Origin: Corynebacterium massiliense DSM 45435
Lineage (GTDB): Bacteria > Actinomycetota > Actinomycetes > Mycobacteriales > Mycobacteriaceae
Direction: 5' to 3'
Length of the DNA stretch: 64,000 nt
NCBI RefSeq assembly: GCF_028609805.1
Contig: NZ_CP063189.1
Location: forward strand, 1,612,001-1,676,000
The notes below the pieces were generated by a model, which saw nothing but the letters and a program-made list of their open reading frames with translations, made no database searches and had not been told where the DNA came from. Positions within the stretch are counted from its first letter, which is position 1. Each line of letters starts with the position of its first letter. A program made the translations under genes and the position numbers. Shown here piece by piece: positions 46,452 through 55,763 of this stretch.

Positions 46452-47920
46452 CCGACTCGCCCATCCTCCGCGTCACGGATCTGACGGTCACCGCCGCGGG
46501 CCCGTCCGACACGCGCCTCGTCGACGGCGCGTCCTTCGACGTCTTTGCCGGCCAGCGCCTCGGCATCATCGGCGAGTCGGGCTCCGGTAAGACGCTGACC
46601 GCGCTATCCGCCCTGGGGCTGGTGCCGGACGCGCTCCACCAGTCCGGCAGCGTCCGACTCGCCGGCCACGAGCTCGTCGGCGCCTCCGATAGGAAGCTGC
46701 GCCGCCTGCGCGGAAGCACCGTCGCGATGGTCTTCCAGGAGCCGCTGACGGCGCTGGACCCGCTGATGCGCATCGGCAAGCAACTGCGTTTCGCCGCCCG
46801 CGCGGGAAAGACCACGGTGGAAGGGCTGCTGGCGGATGTGTCCTTGCCGGCCGAGACCGCGCGCCGTTTCCCGCACGAGCTGTCCGGCGGGCAGCGCCAG
46901 CGCGTGCTCATCGCCATGGCCATGGCCACGCGCCCCGACCTGCTCATCTGCGATGAGCCGACCACGGCCCTGGACGCGCGCACCCAGGCCGAGGTGCTCA
47001 ACGTCATCCACGATCTCACCGAGCACCACGACACCGCGCTGCTGTTTATCACCCACGACCTCGCGGTCGCGGAAGCCATGTGCGACGAGCTGGTGGTGAT
47101 GCACGGCGGGCGCATCGTCGAGCGCGGCCCGGCCCCGGCGGTCTTGACCGCGCCGCAGGACCCGTACACCCGGGAGCTCATCGCTGCGTCCCGCCTGCAG
47201 CCCGCGCGCCCGGCGGGAGATCCTGCGCGCTCGCGCGTGGCGGTTACCGCCACCCGCGTGTCCAAGTCCTTTGGCCCGACGCAGGCGGTACGCGAGGTGA
47301 GCCTGCGGGTGGCGCGGGGCGAACGCGTCGGCATCGTCGGCGGCTCCGGGTCGGGCAAGACGACGCTGCTGTCGTGCATCGCCGGGCTGGTGCGCCCCGA
47401 CGCAGGTGACCTCGCAGTCGACGGCCGGGTGCAGATGGTCTTTCAGGATCCGCACGACTCCCTCGACCCGCGGATGCGGGTGGGCGACATCGTCGCCGAG
47501 GGCGTTACGGCGGGCTCGCCGCGGGACAAGGTGGCCGCCGCGCTTGCCGATGTCGGCTTGCCCCCAGACGCCGCCGCCCGTTACCCGCACGAGTTTTCCG
47601 GCGGGCAGCGCCAGCGGATCGGTATCGCGCGCGCGATCGTCGGCGATCCCGACGTGCTGCTCGCGGACGAGGCGGTCTCCGCCCTCGACGTGTCCGTGCG
47701 CGGGCAGATTGTTGAGCTGTTGGACCGGCTCGTGAAAGAGCGCGGGCTCACGCTCATGTTCATCTCCCACGACTTCCCCGTCATTCGGCGGTTGTGCGAC
47801 CGCGTGGTGGTGTTGCACGACGGCGCAGTGGTGGAAGAGGGCCCGACCGACAAGGTGTGGGAGCACCCGCGCGAGGCGTACACCCGCGCGCTGGTCACTG
47901 CCGCCCGGACGACGCGATAG
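46448..47920 (+). CDS. ABC importer ATPase, fused DppD-DppF
   Basis: 490 aa from ATG 46448 (4-bp overlap). Two complete ATPase domains in one chain: domain 1 with GESGSGKT, LSGGQRQRVLIAMAMA and ICDEPTTALD (about 10-245); domain 2 with GGSGSGKTTLL, FSGGQRQRIGIARA and LADEAVSALD (about 260-485). The importer is thus complete with four genes. The domain 1 Q-loop reads VFQEPL, typical for peptide importers. Ligand not inferable. Confidence 0.94.
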   Translation: MTDSPILRVTDLTVTAAGPSDTRLVDGASFDVFAGQRLGIIGESGSGKTLTALSALGLVPDALHQSGSVRLAGHELVGASDRKLRRLRGSTVAMVFQEPLTALDPLMRIGKQLRFAARAGKTTVEGLLADVSLPAETARRFPHELSGGQRQRVLIAMAMATRPDLLICDEPTTALDARTQAEVLNVIHDLTEHHDTALLFITHDLAVAEAMCDELVVMHGGRIVERGPAPAVLTAPQDPYTRELIAASRLQPARPAGDPARSRVAVTATRVSKSFGPTQAVREVSLRVARGERVGIVGGSGSGKTTLLSCIAGLVRPDAGDLAVDGRVQMVFQDPHDSLDPRMRVGDIVAEGVTAGSPRDKVAAALADVGLPPDAAARYPHEFSGGQRQRIGIARAIVGDPDVLLADEAVSALDVSVRGQIVELLDRLVKERGLTLMFISHDFPVIRRLCDRVVVLHDGAVVEEGPTDKVWEHPREAYTRALVTAARTTR

Positions 47921-47922
47921 GG

Positions 47923-48087
47923 CTAGCCCGCGGTCACCCGGCGCATGAGCGCGGGGTCGAGGAGGTGCTCTTCGGGGATGTCGAAGACGCTCAAGGCCGC
48001 GGCCAGCCCCGCCATTTCCGCGTGTTCAGGCGCGGCCGCGCTGTTCGCGCTCCCGGAGAAGAATTCGTCGTGCTCAGCGAAGTGCAT
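47923..48087 (-). CDS. 54-aa acidic small protein, candidate
   Basis: ATG 48087 to TAG 47923, with GGGGA about 6 nt upstream. Sequence MHFAEHDEFFSGSANSAAAP, then EHAEMAGLAAALSVFDIPEE and HLLDPALMRRVTAG. Predicted as one or two amphipathic helices with no membrane span. It ends 3 bp after the stop of the ABC operon. The upstream 80 bp hold a perfect 10-bp palindrome ACACCGGTGT (48142-48151). No homology is claimed; codon use and the ribosome site are the only support. Confidence 0.45.
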   Translation of the reverse strand: MHFAEHDEFFSGSANSAAAPEHAEMAGLAAALSVFDIPEEHLLDPALMRRVTAG

Positions 48088-48166
48088 ACGGTGTCCCCAG
48101 CTTCTTGTTGGCGAGAAACCTATAGCGCCTTAGTGTATCGGACACCGGTGTGATGTGCGCTGGGAT

Positions 48167-49576
48167 TTAGGCGCCTTTAACCACGGTTATCTGCCACCCG
48201 GCGTCGCCGGTGTGGTGCAGGTCGGTGACGGTGTGCCCCGCGTCGGCCGCCCACGCCGGGATGGAGTCGGTGGCCTGGGTGCAGTCGAAGTCGATGACCA
48301 GCGCGTCGCCGCGATCCAACTGTGCCATGGCCTGTTTGGCCTCGATGAGCGGGAATGGGCAGACGGCGCCGACTTGGTTGAGGTAGAAGTGGCCATCGCC
48401 AAGCGAACGCACGCCGAGCTCCGCGCCGGGCTCCGTCTCTGCCGTGCGCGGCTTGAGGGCCACCGCCCCAGTGGCGTCGGCGAAGTTCGGGCCGCCGGCC
48501 AGCACGGCGTCCTCGGTCGCTTGCTCGTCTCGGTCGATGGACGCGCCGTTGTACGCCGGGCCGGCGCTCGACCGGGGCGCGGCTGCCGGGCGCAGCCACA
48601 GCTTGGCACCCGTTGCCACGCCCAGCCCGATGCAGAGGAGGGCTACCCACCCCTGCACGCTGAAGAGGGAGGTTTGCACCATGCCGTTGCCCACGGTGCA
48701 CCCGCCGGCCAGGCTCGCGCCCACGCCCATGAGGATGCCGCCCCACACCGCGCGCGTGGCGGTCTGTGCGTCGGGCACGCGCACGCGGAACTCGCCCGCT
48801 GCCTTGGCGGCGATAAACGCGCCCACCAGCAGGCCGAGGACCAGCATGACGCCCCAGTTGGCGTACTTTTCATCGCCGGTCGCGCTGTAGCGCACCAGGT
48901 CTGCCGTCGGGGTCGTAATGCCCAGCCCGTCGTTGCGGCCCGCGGCCGCCGAGAGCGGGAACGCGACAGTGCCGATGATCGCGACCAGCACCGCCGCGAC
49001 GTACTGATGCAGCGGCTTCTGGTACCAAGCGCGGCCCAGGGCAAAGCGCTGGCGCCCGGCGTCCTTGCGCAGGTAGTAGCGCACCATAAAGAAAGTGATC
49101 GCGCAGACGACGAAAACGAGCACCCACGGCGAGATCCCCAAGGCGCCGTGGATGGTGGTCACCGGTGTATTCCAGTGCTTCATCCAATCGGTAAAGCTGG
49201 CGAGCGGGCCGCTCTTCATGGCTGCGGCGGAGATGCCGTAGAGCAGCAGAGCGATCCAGGAGCCCACGAGCCCCTCAGCGGAGCGATACCACGTGCCCGA
49301 GGCGCAGCCGCCGGCCAGGATGATGCCCAGGCCGAAGATGAAACCGCCGGCCACTACGGCCACCGGCGCGAAGTTGCTGAACTCCGGGGTGATGACTCCG
49401 GTAGAAATCAGCGCCGTGAGTCCGACCGAGTGGACCGAGATGAGGATCATCAGCGCGGTAAACCCGCGCCAGGTTTTGTTCATGACGATGTCGCGGAGCA
49501 TTCCGGTCACGCAGAACCGGCCGCGCTGCAGCACGAACCCGAAAGCGAGCCCGACGAGAAGTCCAGTAGCAAGCAT
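48167..49576 (-). CDS. YeeE/YedE sulfur transporter fused to TusA-like domain
   Basis: 469 aa from ATG 49576 (GGTGAG upstream); a frame to 49606 is less likely. Membrane part with two YeeE repeats: LQRGRFCVTGMLRDI and GIILAGGCASGTWYR in the first half, GVGASLAGGCTVGNGMVQ in the second; their conserved cysteines are the thiosulfate relay residues of YeeE-type channels. C-terminal TusA domain with CPFPLIEAKQAM, which carries persulfide sulfur. So sulfur import and delivery are joined in one chain. Often the two are separate genes. Confidence 0.9.
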   Translation of the reverse strand: MLATGLLVGLAFGFVLQRGRFCVTGMLRDIVMNKTWRGFTALMILISVHSVGLTALISTGVITPEFSNFAPVAVVAGGFIFGLGIILAGGCASGTWYRSAEGLVGSWIALLLYGISAAAMKSGPLASFTDWMKHWNTPVTTIHGALGISPWVLVFVVCAITFFMVRYYLRKDAGRQRFALGRAWYQKPLHQYVAAVLVAIIGTVAFPLSAAAGRNDGLGITTPTADLVRYSATGDEKYANWGVMLVLGLLVGAFIAAKAAGEFRVRVPDAQTATRAVWGGILMGVGASLAGGCTVGNGMVQTSLFSVQGWVALLCIGLGVATGAKLWLRPAAAPRSSAGPAYNGASIDRDEQATEDAVLAGGPNFADATGAVALKPRTAETEPGAELGVRSLGDGHFYLNQVGAVCPFPLIEAKQAMAQLDRGDALVIDFDCTQATDSIPAWAADAGHTVTDLHHTGDAGWQITVVKGA

Positions 49577-49620
49577 GCACTCACCGTAGCCCGCCGCAGA
49601 CTGCAACGTCTATTTACAGT

Positions 49621-49634
49621 GAACAGATCTGTTC
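49621..49634. promoter_or_regulatory. Perfect 14-bp palindrome GAACAGATCTGTTC, candidate operator
   Basis: On the minus strand it lies just upstream of a TAAATA hexamer (49616-49611) that precedes the YeeE-TusA gene, so it covers the likely -35 region. The symmetry continues outward with one mismatch. The spacer between GAAC and GTTC is 6 bp, which excludes a classical SOS box. A sulfur- or thiol-responsive repressor would fit. Confidence 0.5.
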
Positions 49635-49738
49635 GCTTAGAGGTTAGGTCGCGCCACCGCACAAAAGCGACCTCCGCGCGGGTAAATGTAATGCGCACGC
49701 GACCGGGCGCCCTAGCGGGGGAGCGCGAGCAAGGAGCG

Positions 49739-50554
49739 CTAGCGGGCTTCGAGGACCGTAATGGCGATGTGCACGCGGTTGGTGCCGCCGACCTTGTCCA
49801 GGATGTGCTTGATGTGGGTCTTGACTGTCGTGAGCGAGACGAACAGCCGCGAGGCGATGTCCGCATTGCCCAAGCCCTGGGCAATACACTCGGCGACCTC
49901 GAACTCGCGGTCGCTGAGCAGAGCCAGTTTGCGCTGCGCCACCTCGCGCGAACCGCCCGCCTGGGGCGCGCGAGAGGACTCGACTCCCGCGGTGGAGTAC
50001 CGAGCGACAGGCTGTGCGGAGGGTGCCTGTGCGGCGGGGCCGTCCGTAACGGCAGCACCCGTAGCGGCAGCATCCGCAGCGGCAGCATCTGGCCCCTCCC
50101 CCAGCTCGCGGCGCTGGGCGAGCCCCACCAGACGCTCGACGACCGAGGGGCTCATGATCTGCTGGCCATCGGCCGCCGCGCGAACCGCCGCCGCCAGCGC
50201 ATCCGGCGGCGTGGTCTTGAGCAAAAAGCCGATGGCCCCGGCGCGCAGGGCGTCCATGATGAACGCGTCGGTATCGAACGCGGTGAGCATAATGACCGCG
50301 GCCCGCTCGTCGGCATTGGGCTGGGCGCTGGCCAGCATGCGCACTGCCTCGATGCCGTTCGCCACCGGCATGCGAATGTCCATGAGAACCACGTCGGGAC
50401 TTTCGCGGACCACGACGTCGACCGCGTCGCGCCCATTGCTGGCCTCCCCGACCACGTCGATGTCCGAGACCGTGGCCAGCATAAGCATCACGCCGCTGCG
50501 CATCTGCTCTTCGTCATCGACAATCACCACCCGCAGGTTCTTCCCCTCGGCCAT
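49739..50554 (-). CDS. NarL/LuxR-type response regulator with expanded linker
   Basis: 271 aa. Receiver domain (1-130) with DDEE at 13-16, phosphoacceptor D59 and K113; LuxR helix-turn-helix from 208 (LSDREFEVAECIAQGLGNADIASRLFVSLTTVKTHIKHIL in parts). The linker from 152 to 205 is long and Ala-rich because of a 15-bp tandem repeat. Partner of the kinase 22 bp upstream; same operon. Usual linkers in this class are far shorter. Target genes unknown; the YeeE-TusA gene is the nearest downstream candidate. Confidence 0.92.
   Translation of the reverse strand: MAEGKNLRVVIVDDEEQMRSGVMLMLATVSDIDVVGEASNGRDAVDVVVRESPDVVLMDIRMPVANGIEAVRMLASAQPNADERAAVIMLTAFDTDAFIMDALRAGAIGFLLKTTPPDALAAAVRAAADGQQIMSPSVVERLVGLAQRRELGEGPDAAAADAAATGAAVTDGPAAQAPSAQPVARYSTAGVESSRAPQAGGSREVAQRKLALLSDREFEVAECIAQGLGNADIASRLFVSLTTVKTHIKHILDKVGGTNRVHIAITVLEAR
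50044..50088. repeat. 15-bp tandem repeat, three units, in the regulator linker
   Basis: Units CCGTAACGGCAGCAC, CCGTAGCGGCAGCAT, CCGCAGCGGCAGCAT are contiguous. On the coding strand they give DAAAA-DAAAT-GAAVT. Being a multiple of 3, copy changes keep frame, so linker length may vary between strains. Confidence 0.85.
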
Positions 50555-50576
50555 GACCGGATCGTCCTCCCCTTTT

Positions 50577-51875
50577 TTAAGCCTTGTCCTTCGCCGTCAA
50601 CGGTACTTTTATCGTCCACGAGAAGTTCATGTCGGTCGCGTGCAGGGTGAAGTCGCCACCGACGATGCGCGCCCGCTCCGCCAGCCCCATCAAGCCGTGG
50701 CGTGCGCCCTGTGCGTCGGTGGGGATGTCGGGCTGCGGGTTGGACATCGTCAGGCGCAGCATCCCCCGATCGCGCCCCACCTGGATGGTCACCGGCTGAC
50801 CCGGCGCGTGTTTGCGGGCATTGGTCAACCCTTCCTGCACCGCGCGGCTCAACGCGTGCGCGGCCACTGTGGGCAAGTGCCCCAGATCCGCATCCTGGGT
50901 GCCCTGCTCGAACTGGAGGGACACGTCTTCGCCGGCATCGCGGGCGCGCTCGACCAGCTCCCCAACACCCATCTGCGGCTCCATCGATTCCCCCGAGCGC
51001 AACACGTCGAGCACGGAGCGCAAATCCTCCACCGCGGCGGCTGCCTCCATGCGCACCGTGTCGGCCGCGCGCTGGCGCAGCTCGGGGCTCAACGCCCCCT
51101 CATCCGCGGCGAGCGCGCCCGAGTGCATCGAAATGAGGCTCAGCCGGTGCGACAGCGAATCGTGGATATCGCGGGCCAAGCGGTCGCGCTCCTCCTGGCG
51201 GACGGATAACAACTCGGTGCGCGCGTTTTCCGCCTCCTGCTGTGCGCGAAACACCGCTTTCCACGCCCCTTCGCGCTGGTAGCCGCGCACGATGCCCGCG
51301 ATGAGGGCGACGATGACGAGCATCGTCAACCCGAGAACGGTGTAGGAGACCTCCTCGCCGTCAATGTGCGCGTCCAAAAACTCGCGCCGCGCGAGGAATT
51401 CGCTGGCCACGCCCACCGCAGCGCCGCCAATGACCGACAGGCTCCACACCACCGAGCGTCGAGCGAAGACGGAGACCATCACCACGATGACTAGCGGCGG
51501 GGTCAAAAATGACCACGACGTCACCATGATGGCGAGGGCCGCGACGAAAGTTCCCCGCGTGCCGGGGTAGTTCCCGTCCCCCTCGACCTCGCGACGCACG
51601 TGCCGCAGCGCGGCCGGGGCAAGGCACCACGCCACGATGGCAGCGCCGATGTGCACACTAAAGATCTGGGCATTGAGCCGGTCTGAGCGATCGGGGTGAT
51701 CCTGCAGGTCCATCCCCATGTAAAAGATCCCCATCAGCAGGCCGAGGAGGATGCACGTGGCCACCAGGACGGGCACCCTCAGGCGGTTGTTCCCGGGGTA
51801 GGACTCACCCAACGCCCGCGGCTCGCTCGCCCGGGCCTCCCGGTACCACGACCGCAGACCGCTCGAAAGACTCAT
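50577..51875 (-). CDS. HisKA_3 sensor histidine kinase
   Basis: 432 aa. About five to six N-terminal membrane helices (from residue 33 to about 210) with almost no extracellular loops, then a dimerisation helix RDIHDSLSHRLSLISMHSGAL with the phosphorylated His, and a HATPase domain (VQEGLTNARKHAPG as N-box, MRLTMSNPQ... RHGLMGLAERA as G-box area). TAATTT ends 6 nt before the ATG, so leaderless. The membrane-embedded sensor, like that of DesK-type kinases, suggests an envelope or lipid signal; inference only. Confidence 0.92.
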   Translation of the reverse strand: MSLSSGLRSWYREARASEPRALGESYPGNNRLRVPVLVATCILLGLLMGIFYMGMDLQDHPDRSDRLNAQIFSVHIGAAIVAWCLAPAALRHVRREVEGDGNYPGTRGTFVAALAIMVTSWSFLTPPLVIVVMVSVFARRSVVWSLSVIGGAAVGVASEFLARREFLDAHIDGEEVSYTVLGLTMLVIVALIAGIVRGYQREGAWKAVFRAQQEAENARTELLSVRQEERDRLARDIHDSLSHRLSLISMHSGALAADEGALSPELRQRAADTVRMEAAAAVEDLRSVLDVLRSGESMEPQMGVGELVERARDAGEDVSLQFEQGTQDADLGHLPTVAAHALSRAVQEGLTNARKHAPGQPVTIQVGRDRGMLRLTMSNPQPDIPTDAQGARHGLMGLAERARIVGGDFTLHATDMNFSWTIKVPLTAKDKA

Positions 51876-51944
51876 ACCGCCAAATTATGCCGCCGGCCGG
51901 CAGGCAGGCCATCCTCCGCGGGGAGGAAAAGCTCGCGGCCGCGG

Positions 51945-53795
51945 CTACTCTTCCGCGTCCGTGGACAGCGCGGCGACGAAGGCCTCCTGCGGCACATTGA
52001 CCGAGCCCAGGGTCTTCATGCGCTTTTTGCCTTCCTTCTGCTTTTCCAGCAGCTTGCGCTTGCGCGAAATGTCGCCGCCGTAGCACTTGGACAGCACGTC
52101 TTTGCGCAGCGCGCGGATGTTTTCACGGCTGATGACCTTCGATCCGATGGCAGCCTGGACCGGCACCTCGAACTGCTGGCGCGGGATGAGCTCCTTGAGC
52201 TTCTTGGTCATCTTGTTGCCGTAGTGCTGCGCGTGCTCGCGGTGGACGATGGCGGAGAACGCGTCGACCGGCTTGTGCTGCAGCAGGATGTCCACCTTGA
52301 CCAGGTCGGATTCTTGCTCGCCCGCCTCTTCGTAGTTGAGCGAGGCGTAGCCCTTGGTGCGCGACTTCAGCATGTCGAAGAAGTCGAAGATGATCTCGCC
52401 CAGCGGCATGGTGTAGCGCAGCTCCACGCGGTCCTCGGACAGGTAATCCATTCCGCCCATCTGCCCGCGCTTTTGCTGGCACAGCTCCATCGTCGGGCCG
52501 ACGAAGTCGGACGGGACAATGATCGTCATCTTGACGATCGGCTCGTAGACCTCCTGGATCTTGCCCTCCGGCCAATCCGACGGGTTGTGCACAAACTGCT
52601 CGGTTCCGTCCTCGGCCACGACGCGGTACGTCACCGACGGCGCGGTCGAAATCAGATCGAGGTCGAACTCGCGCTGCAGGCGGTCACGGGTGATCTCCAT
52701 GTGCAAAAGACCCAAAAAGCCGCAGCGGAAACCGAAGCCCAAGGCCACGGAGGTCTCCGGCTCGAAGGTCAGGGAGGCATCGTTAAGCTGCAGCTTATCC
52801 AGTGCGTCGCGCAGGTCCGGAAAGTCCGCCTGGGAGATCGGGAACAGGCCCGAGTACACCATCGGCTTCGGCTCCTGGTAGCCGCGCAAGGCCTTGTCCG
52901 CGCCCTTGCTGGCCCAAGTGACGGTATCGCCAACCTTGGTCTCACGCACGTCTTTCACGCCGGTAATCAGGTAGCCCACCTCGCCGGGGCCCAGGCCCTT
53001 GCACGAGGTCGGCGTCGGGGACATCACACCGATATCCAGCACCTCATGCTCCATGCCGGTGTTCATCATGAGCACCTTCTGCCGCGGCTTGAGCGTGCCG
53101 TCGAACATACGCACGTAGGTGACCACGCCGCGGTAGGTGTCATAGACCGAGTCGAAGATCATCGCGCGCGCCGGCGCGTCATCGGCGTATTCCGTTTCCG
53201 GCGCCGGGATGAGCTCCACCAGCTTGTCCAAAAGCTCCGGCACGCCCTCGCCCGTCTTGCCGGACACGCGCAGGACCTCCTCCGGCTCGCAGCCGATGAT
53301 GTTGGCCAGCTCCAGCGAGTACTTCTCCGGATCGGCGGCCGGCAGGTCAATCTTGTTGAGCACCGGGATAATTTCCAGCTCGTTTTCCATGGCCAGGTAC
53401 AGGTTGGCCAGGGTCTGAGCCTCGATGCCCTGGGCGGCATCGACAAGCAGGATTGCTCCCTCGCAGGCCTCGAGCGCGCGGGAGACCTCATAGGAAAAGT
53501 CCACGTGGCCGGGCGTATCGATCATCTGCAGGACCATCTCTTCGCCGGCATGCTTGCCCGACTGCGGCACCCACGGCAAACGCACGTTCTGCGCCTTGAT
53601 GGTGATGCCGCGCTCGCGCTCGATGTCCATGTTGTCTAGGTACTGGTCCCGCATGTCGCGGTCTTCCACGACCTTGGACAGCTGGAGGATGCGATCCGCC
53701 AGCGTCGACTTGCCGTGGTCGATATGGGCGATGATGCTGAAATTGCGGATACGCGAGATGTCCGTGAACGTCTCCGCCGCGAAATTCTTAGACAA
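51945..53795 (-). CDS. lepA: Elongation factor 4 / ribosome-associated GTPase LepA
   Basis: 616 aa from TTG 53795, with AGGGA 6-7 nt upstream. [19 protein letters not shown] (G1), [17 protein letters not shown] (G3), [10 protein letters not shown] (G4), and the LepA-only C-terminal domain ending in [19 protein letters not shown]. Length matches the family. It acts on translating ribosomes/30S assembly. The usual marker beside rpsT and holA. Confidence 0.96.
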   Translation of the reverse strand: MSKNFAAETFTDISRIRNFSIIAHIDHGKSTLADRILQLSKVVEDRDMRDQYLDNMDIERERGITIKAQNVRLPWVPQSGKHAGEEMVLQMIDTPGHVDFSYEVSRALEACEGAILLVDAAQGIEAQTLANLYLAMENELEIIPVLNKIDLPAADPEKYSLELANIIGCEPEEVLRVSGKTGEGVPELLDKLVELIPAPETEYADDAPARAMIFDSVYDTYRGVVTYVRMFDGTLKPRQKVLMMNTGMEHEVLDIGVMSPTPTSCKGLGPGEVGYLITGVKDVRETKVGDTVTWASKGADKALRGYQEPKPMVYSGLFPISQADFPDLRDALDKLQLNDASLTFEPETSVALGFGFRCGFLGLLHMEITRDRLQREFDLDLISTAPSVTYRVVAEDGTEQFVHNPSDWPEGKIQEVYEPIVKMTIIVPSDFVGPTMELCQQKRGQMGGMDYLSEDRVELRYTMPLGEIIFDFFDMLKSRTKGYASLNYEEAGEQESDLVKVDILLQHKPVDAFSAIVHREHAQHYGNKMTKKLKELIPRQQFEVPVQAAIGSKVISRENIRALRKDVLSKCYGGDISRKRKLLEKQKEGKKRMKTLGSVNVPQEAFVAALSTDAEE

Positions 53796-53894
53796 CCAGG
53801 TCCCTATCTTTCCTCGTGGGCTTGTGAAACTCGCGGTCGTGGCCGCGTAGAACTTTGACCGATCTTACTCAACCCTAGGGCGTGCTTTGCTCGT

Positions 53895-53900
53895 TAGGAT
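53895..53900 (+). promoter_or_regulatory. -10 hexamer of the PemK-like gene (leaderless)
   Basis: TAGGAT ends 7 nt before ATG 53908. Confidence 0.45.
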
Positions 53901-53907
53901 AGGTGAC

Positions 53908-54498
53908 ATGTCTAGCGGCCAGAAAGCAGCTCCCCGGCCCGGGGCGCAGAGTGGGAACCGTCCGCGGCCCGCGTTCGTCCGCTGGCTCAAGAAGGTTCTG
54001 GGCATCGGCGACCGCGAGCCTGTCGATGACGGCTTGAGCCGCATCAACGACCGCCTCGGCCTGGGCAGCACCACGCACGGGCCCACCCCGCGCAAGGCGG
54101 CGCAAATCCATGTGGTGCGCACCGTCGATCGCCCGCGCTCTATTTTCTACGCGCCGAACATGGACGGCCAGGCCGATTCCGGCGAGGTGGTTTGGGTGCC
54201 TGTCCCCTCGGAGGAAGACGGCGGCACCGTCCACGAACGCGCCGTGCTCGTGGTCGGGCGCACTCGCACCACCGTCTTGGGGCTCATCATCTCCCCCAAC
54301 CCGGAGCACGCCGACGAGGACTGGTGGCTCAACATTGGCTCCGGCGACTGGAACGAAGCCGGCTGCCCGTGCTGGGTGCGCCTCGACCGCATCCTTGAAG
54401 TCTCCGAGCAGGACACCCGCCGCGAGGGCATCCTCTTCCCGCAGCGCCGCTTTGAGCGCATCGCGCACCACCTACGGGCGAAGTACCACTGGGCGTAG
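53908..54498 (+). CDS. PemK/MazF-like protein without adjacent antitoxin
   Basis: 196 aa from ATG 53908. An N-terminal basic, Pro-rich part (RPAFVRWLKKVLGIGD) of about 90 residues precedes a PemK/MazF-like beta barrel: GEVVWVPVPSEEDGG, RAVLVVGRTRTTVLGLIISPNPE (in parts), WNEAGCPCWVRLDRILEV. The core WV.V....(E/D)...RAVLVVG pattern is that of MazF family RNases. No small antitoxin frame precedes it; upstream is divergent lepA and downstream the HNH gene. I recall a conserved corynebacterial gene of this type beside lepA, so it may be a housekeeping version rather than a toxin. Confidence 0.75.
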   Translation: MSSGQKAAPRPGAQSGNRPRPAFVRWLKKVLGIGDREPVDDGLSRINDRLGLGSTTHGPTPRKAAQIHVVRTVDRPRSIFYAPNMDGQADSGEVVWVPVPSEEDGGTVHERAVLVVGRTRTTVLGLIISPNPEHADEDWWLNIGSGDWNEAGCPCWVRLDRILEVSEQDTRREGILFPQRRFERIAHHLRAKYHWA

Positions 54499-54584
54499 GA
54501 TCAGCCCCAATCCCGCGCGCTGGCAGCGGCCGTTGGCGGCCCACAATCAACGGGCGGCATCCACCGTGTCTAGGGTTTGCCTCC

Positions 54585-55763
54585 TTACGCAGTGGCCCCG
54601 GCCGGGCGGTAGGTGGTCGCCCAGGGCGGGCTCCGCCGGACCTTGCCGTTGACTCTCTCGAGGCGCCCGCGGCGGGGTTTCGATGGGTCATCGTCGTTGA
54701 CCCCGTTGTGGTACGGGCACGCCATCGTCAAGTTCTCCGGGTTCGTGTTCCCACCGAACTTCCACGCCTTGAGGTGATGTACCTGAGCCTTATCGGCCGG
54801 GTGGTGGCATCCCGGCCAGGCGCAGGTCGGCGACTCGGCCATCGCCATCAGCCGCTGCTTGTCGTTAGCCACGCGGCTCAGGCGGTAGAGGTTCGCCGGC
54901 CCGTGGTACGGATGCACGAGAGTGACCAGGCCCGCGTCGGCGAGGATCCGGGTGACAAAGTCGCGGCCCGTCATCGTCGCCCCGTTAGTCATTTTTAGGA
55001 TGATGTCGTCGCCGTCATCGCGAAGCACTGTGGTCAGTTCATCGAGAGTAATGATCACGTTAGTGCGCAGCCCGGAAACCACCTGTCGCGCTTCGGTGGT
55101 ACTGCCGCAGTTCGAACAGCTCACGTGCTGCGTCGCTACCGTCGATGCACTGGCATCAGCCGCAGACGCGACGGAGGCGGAAGCCGCAGCGGCCGAGGCC
55201 GCAGCGACGGCATTGTCACGGTCCCGAATGAGGTCAAGAATGTCGCTCGGCTTCTTGATGTGCTGCTCGATTTCCGCGACCTCTTTACTCGAGGCGTTGA
55301 TGTTAAACGACCACACGTCACCATTCTCCCGGCGAGTAAGCCGGCACCCTTCCTCCGGCGGCGCCGGCGGCCCCTTCAGCTCCTTGGTGAAGATGCGGGC
55401 GGCTTTTCCAATTTCCCGAGCCGAGCCAGCCAGACTGGCCGCGTGCCGACAGATCTTCCACTTATCCAGAAGGTGAGGTACCCGGCTGGCCTGCTTTTCG
55501 ATTTCTAACAAAGCAGGCAAACTATGCCCATTAATCCGGATGGACTCAATGGTGTCGGCCCGCATGCGGGTATACGCAGTCTCGCCGCAGTAGACCTCCA
55601 CGAGGCTGGAGAGGTCTCGAGCCGTCGTGTCCGGAAGGCCCCGGGCCACGAGTTCGGCACGGCTGAAGCCTTTGCAGGCGAGGATGAGCCCGAGGGCATC
55701 GGCAAGAATGCTGGCGTACATATCAATCGGGGACGGTGCTGGACGGTTCTCACGTTGGTTCAC
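54585..55763 (-). CDS. 13E12-repeat family protein with HNH nuclease domain (copy 2)
   Basis: 392 aa from GTG 55763, with TAGCTT (55776-55771) 7 nt before it, leaderless as in copy 1. DUF222-like N-terminus, a low-complexity Ala/Ser stretch at about residues 187-210, a zinc pair CSNCGSTTEARQ just after it, and HNH motif CAWPGCHHPADKAQVHHLKAWKFGG (in parts) with CPYHNGVNDDD. Divergent from copy 1 except in the HNH. DnaA-box pair B lies 54-120 bp upstream. Confidence 0.87.
   Translation of the reverse strand: MNQRENRPAPSPIDMYASILADALGLILACKGFSRAELVARGLPDTTARDLSSLVEVYCGETAYTRMRADTIESIRINGHSLPALLEIEKQASRVPHLLDKWKICRHAASLAGSAREIGKAARIFTKELKGPPAPPEEGCRLTRRENGDVWSFNINASSKEVAEIEQHIKKPSDILDLIRDRDNAVAAASAAAASASVASAADASASTVATQHVSCSNCGSTTEARQVVSGLRTNVIITLDELTTVLRDDGDDIILKMTNGATMTGRDFVTRILADAGLVTLVHPYHGPANLYRLSRVANDKQRLMAMAESPTCAWPGCHHPADKAQVHHLKAWKFGGNTNPENLTMACPYHNGVNDDDPSKPRRGRLERVNGKVRRSPPWATTYRPAGATA

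Noticed and set aside
49621-49634. SOS box
   Set aside because: GAAC-N6-GTTC has a 6-bp spacer, while actinobacterial LexA sites have a 4-bp spacer, and no DNA-damage gene follows.
48155-50650. Very long plus-strand open frame (831 codons)
   Set aside because: It is antisense to the YeeE-TusA and response-regulator genes, which have conserved motifs; GC-rich codon use keeps the mirror frame open.
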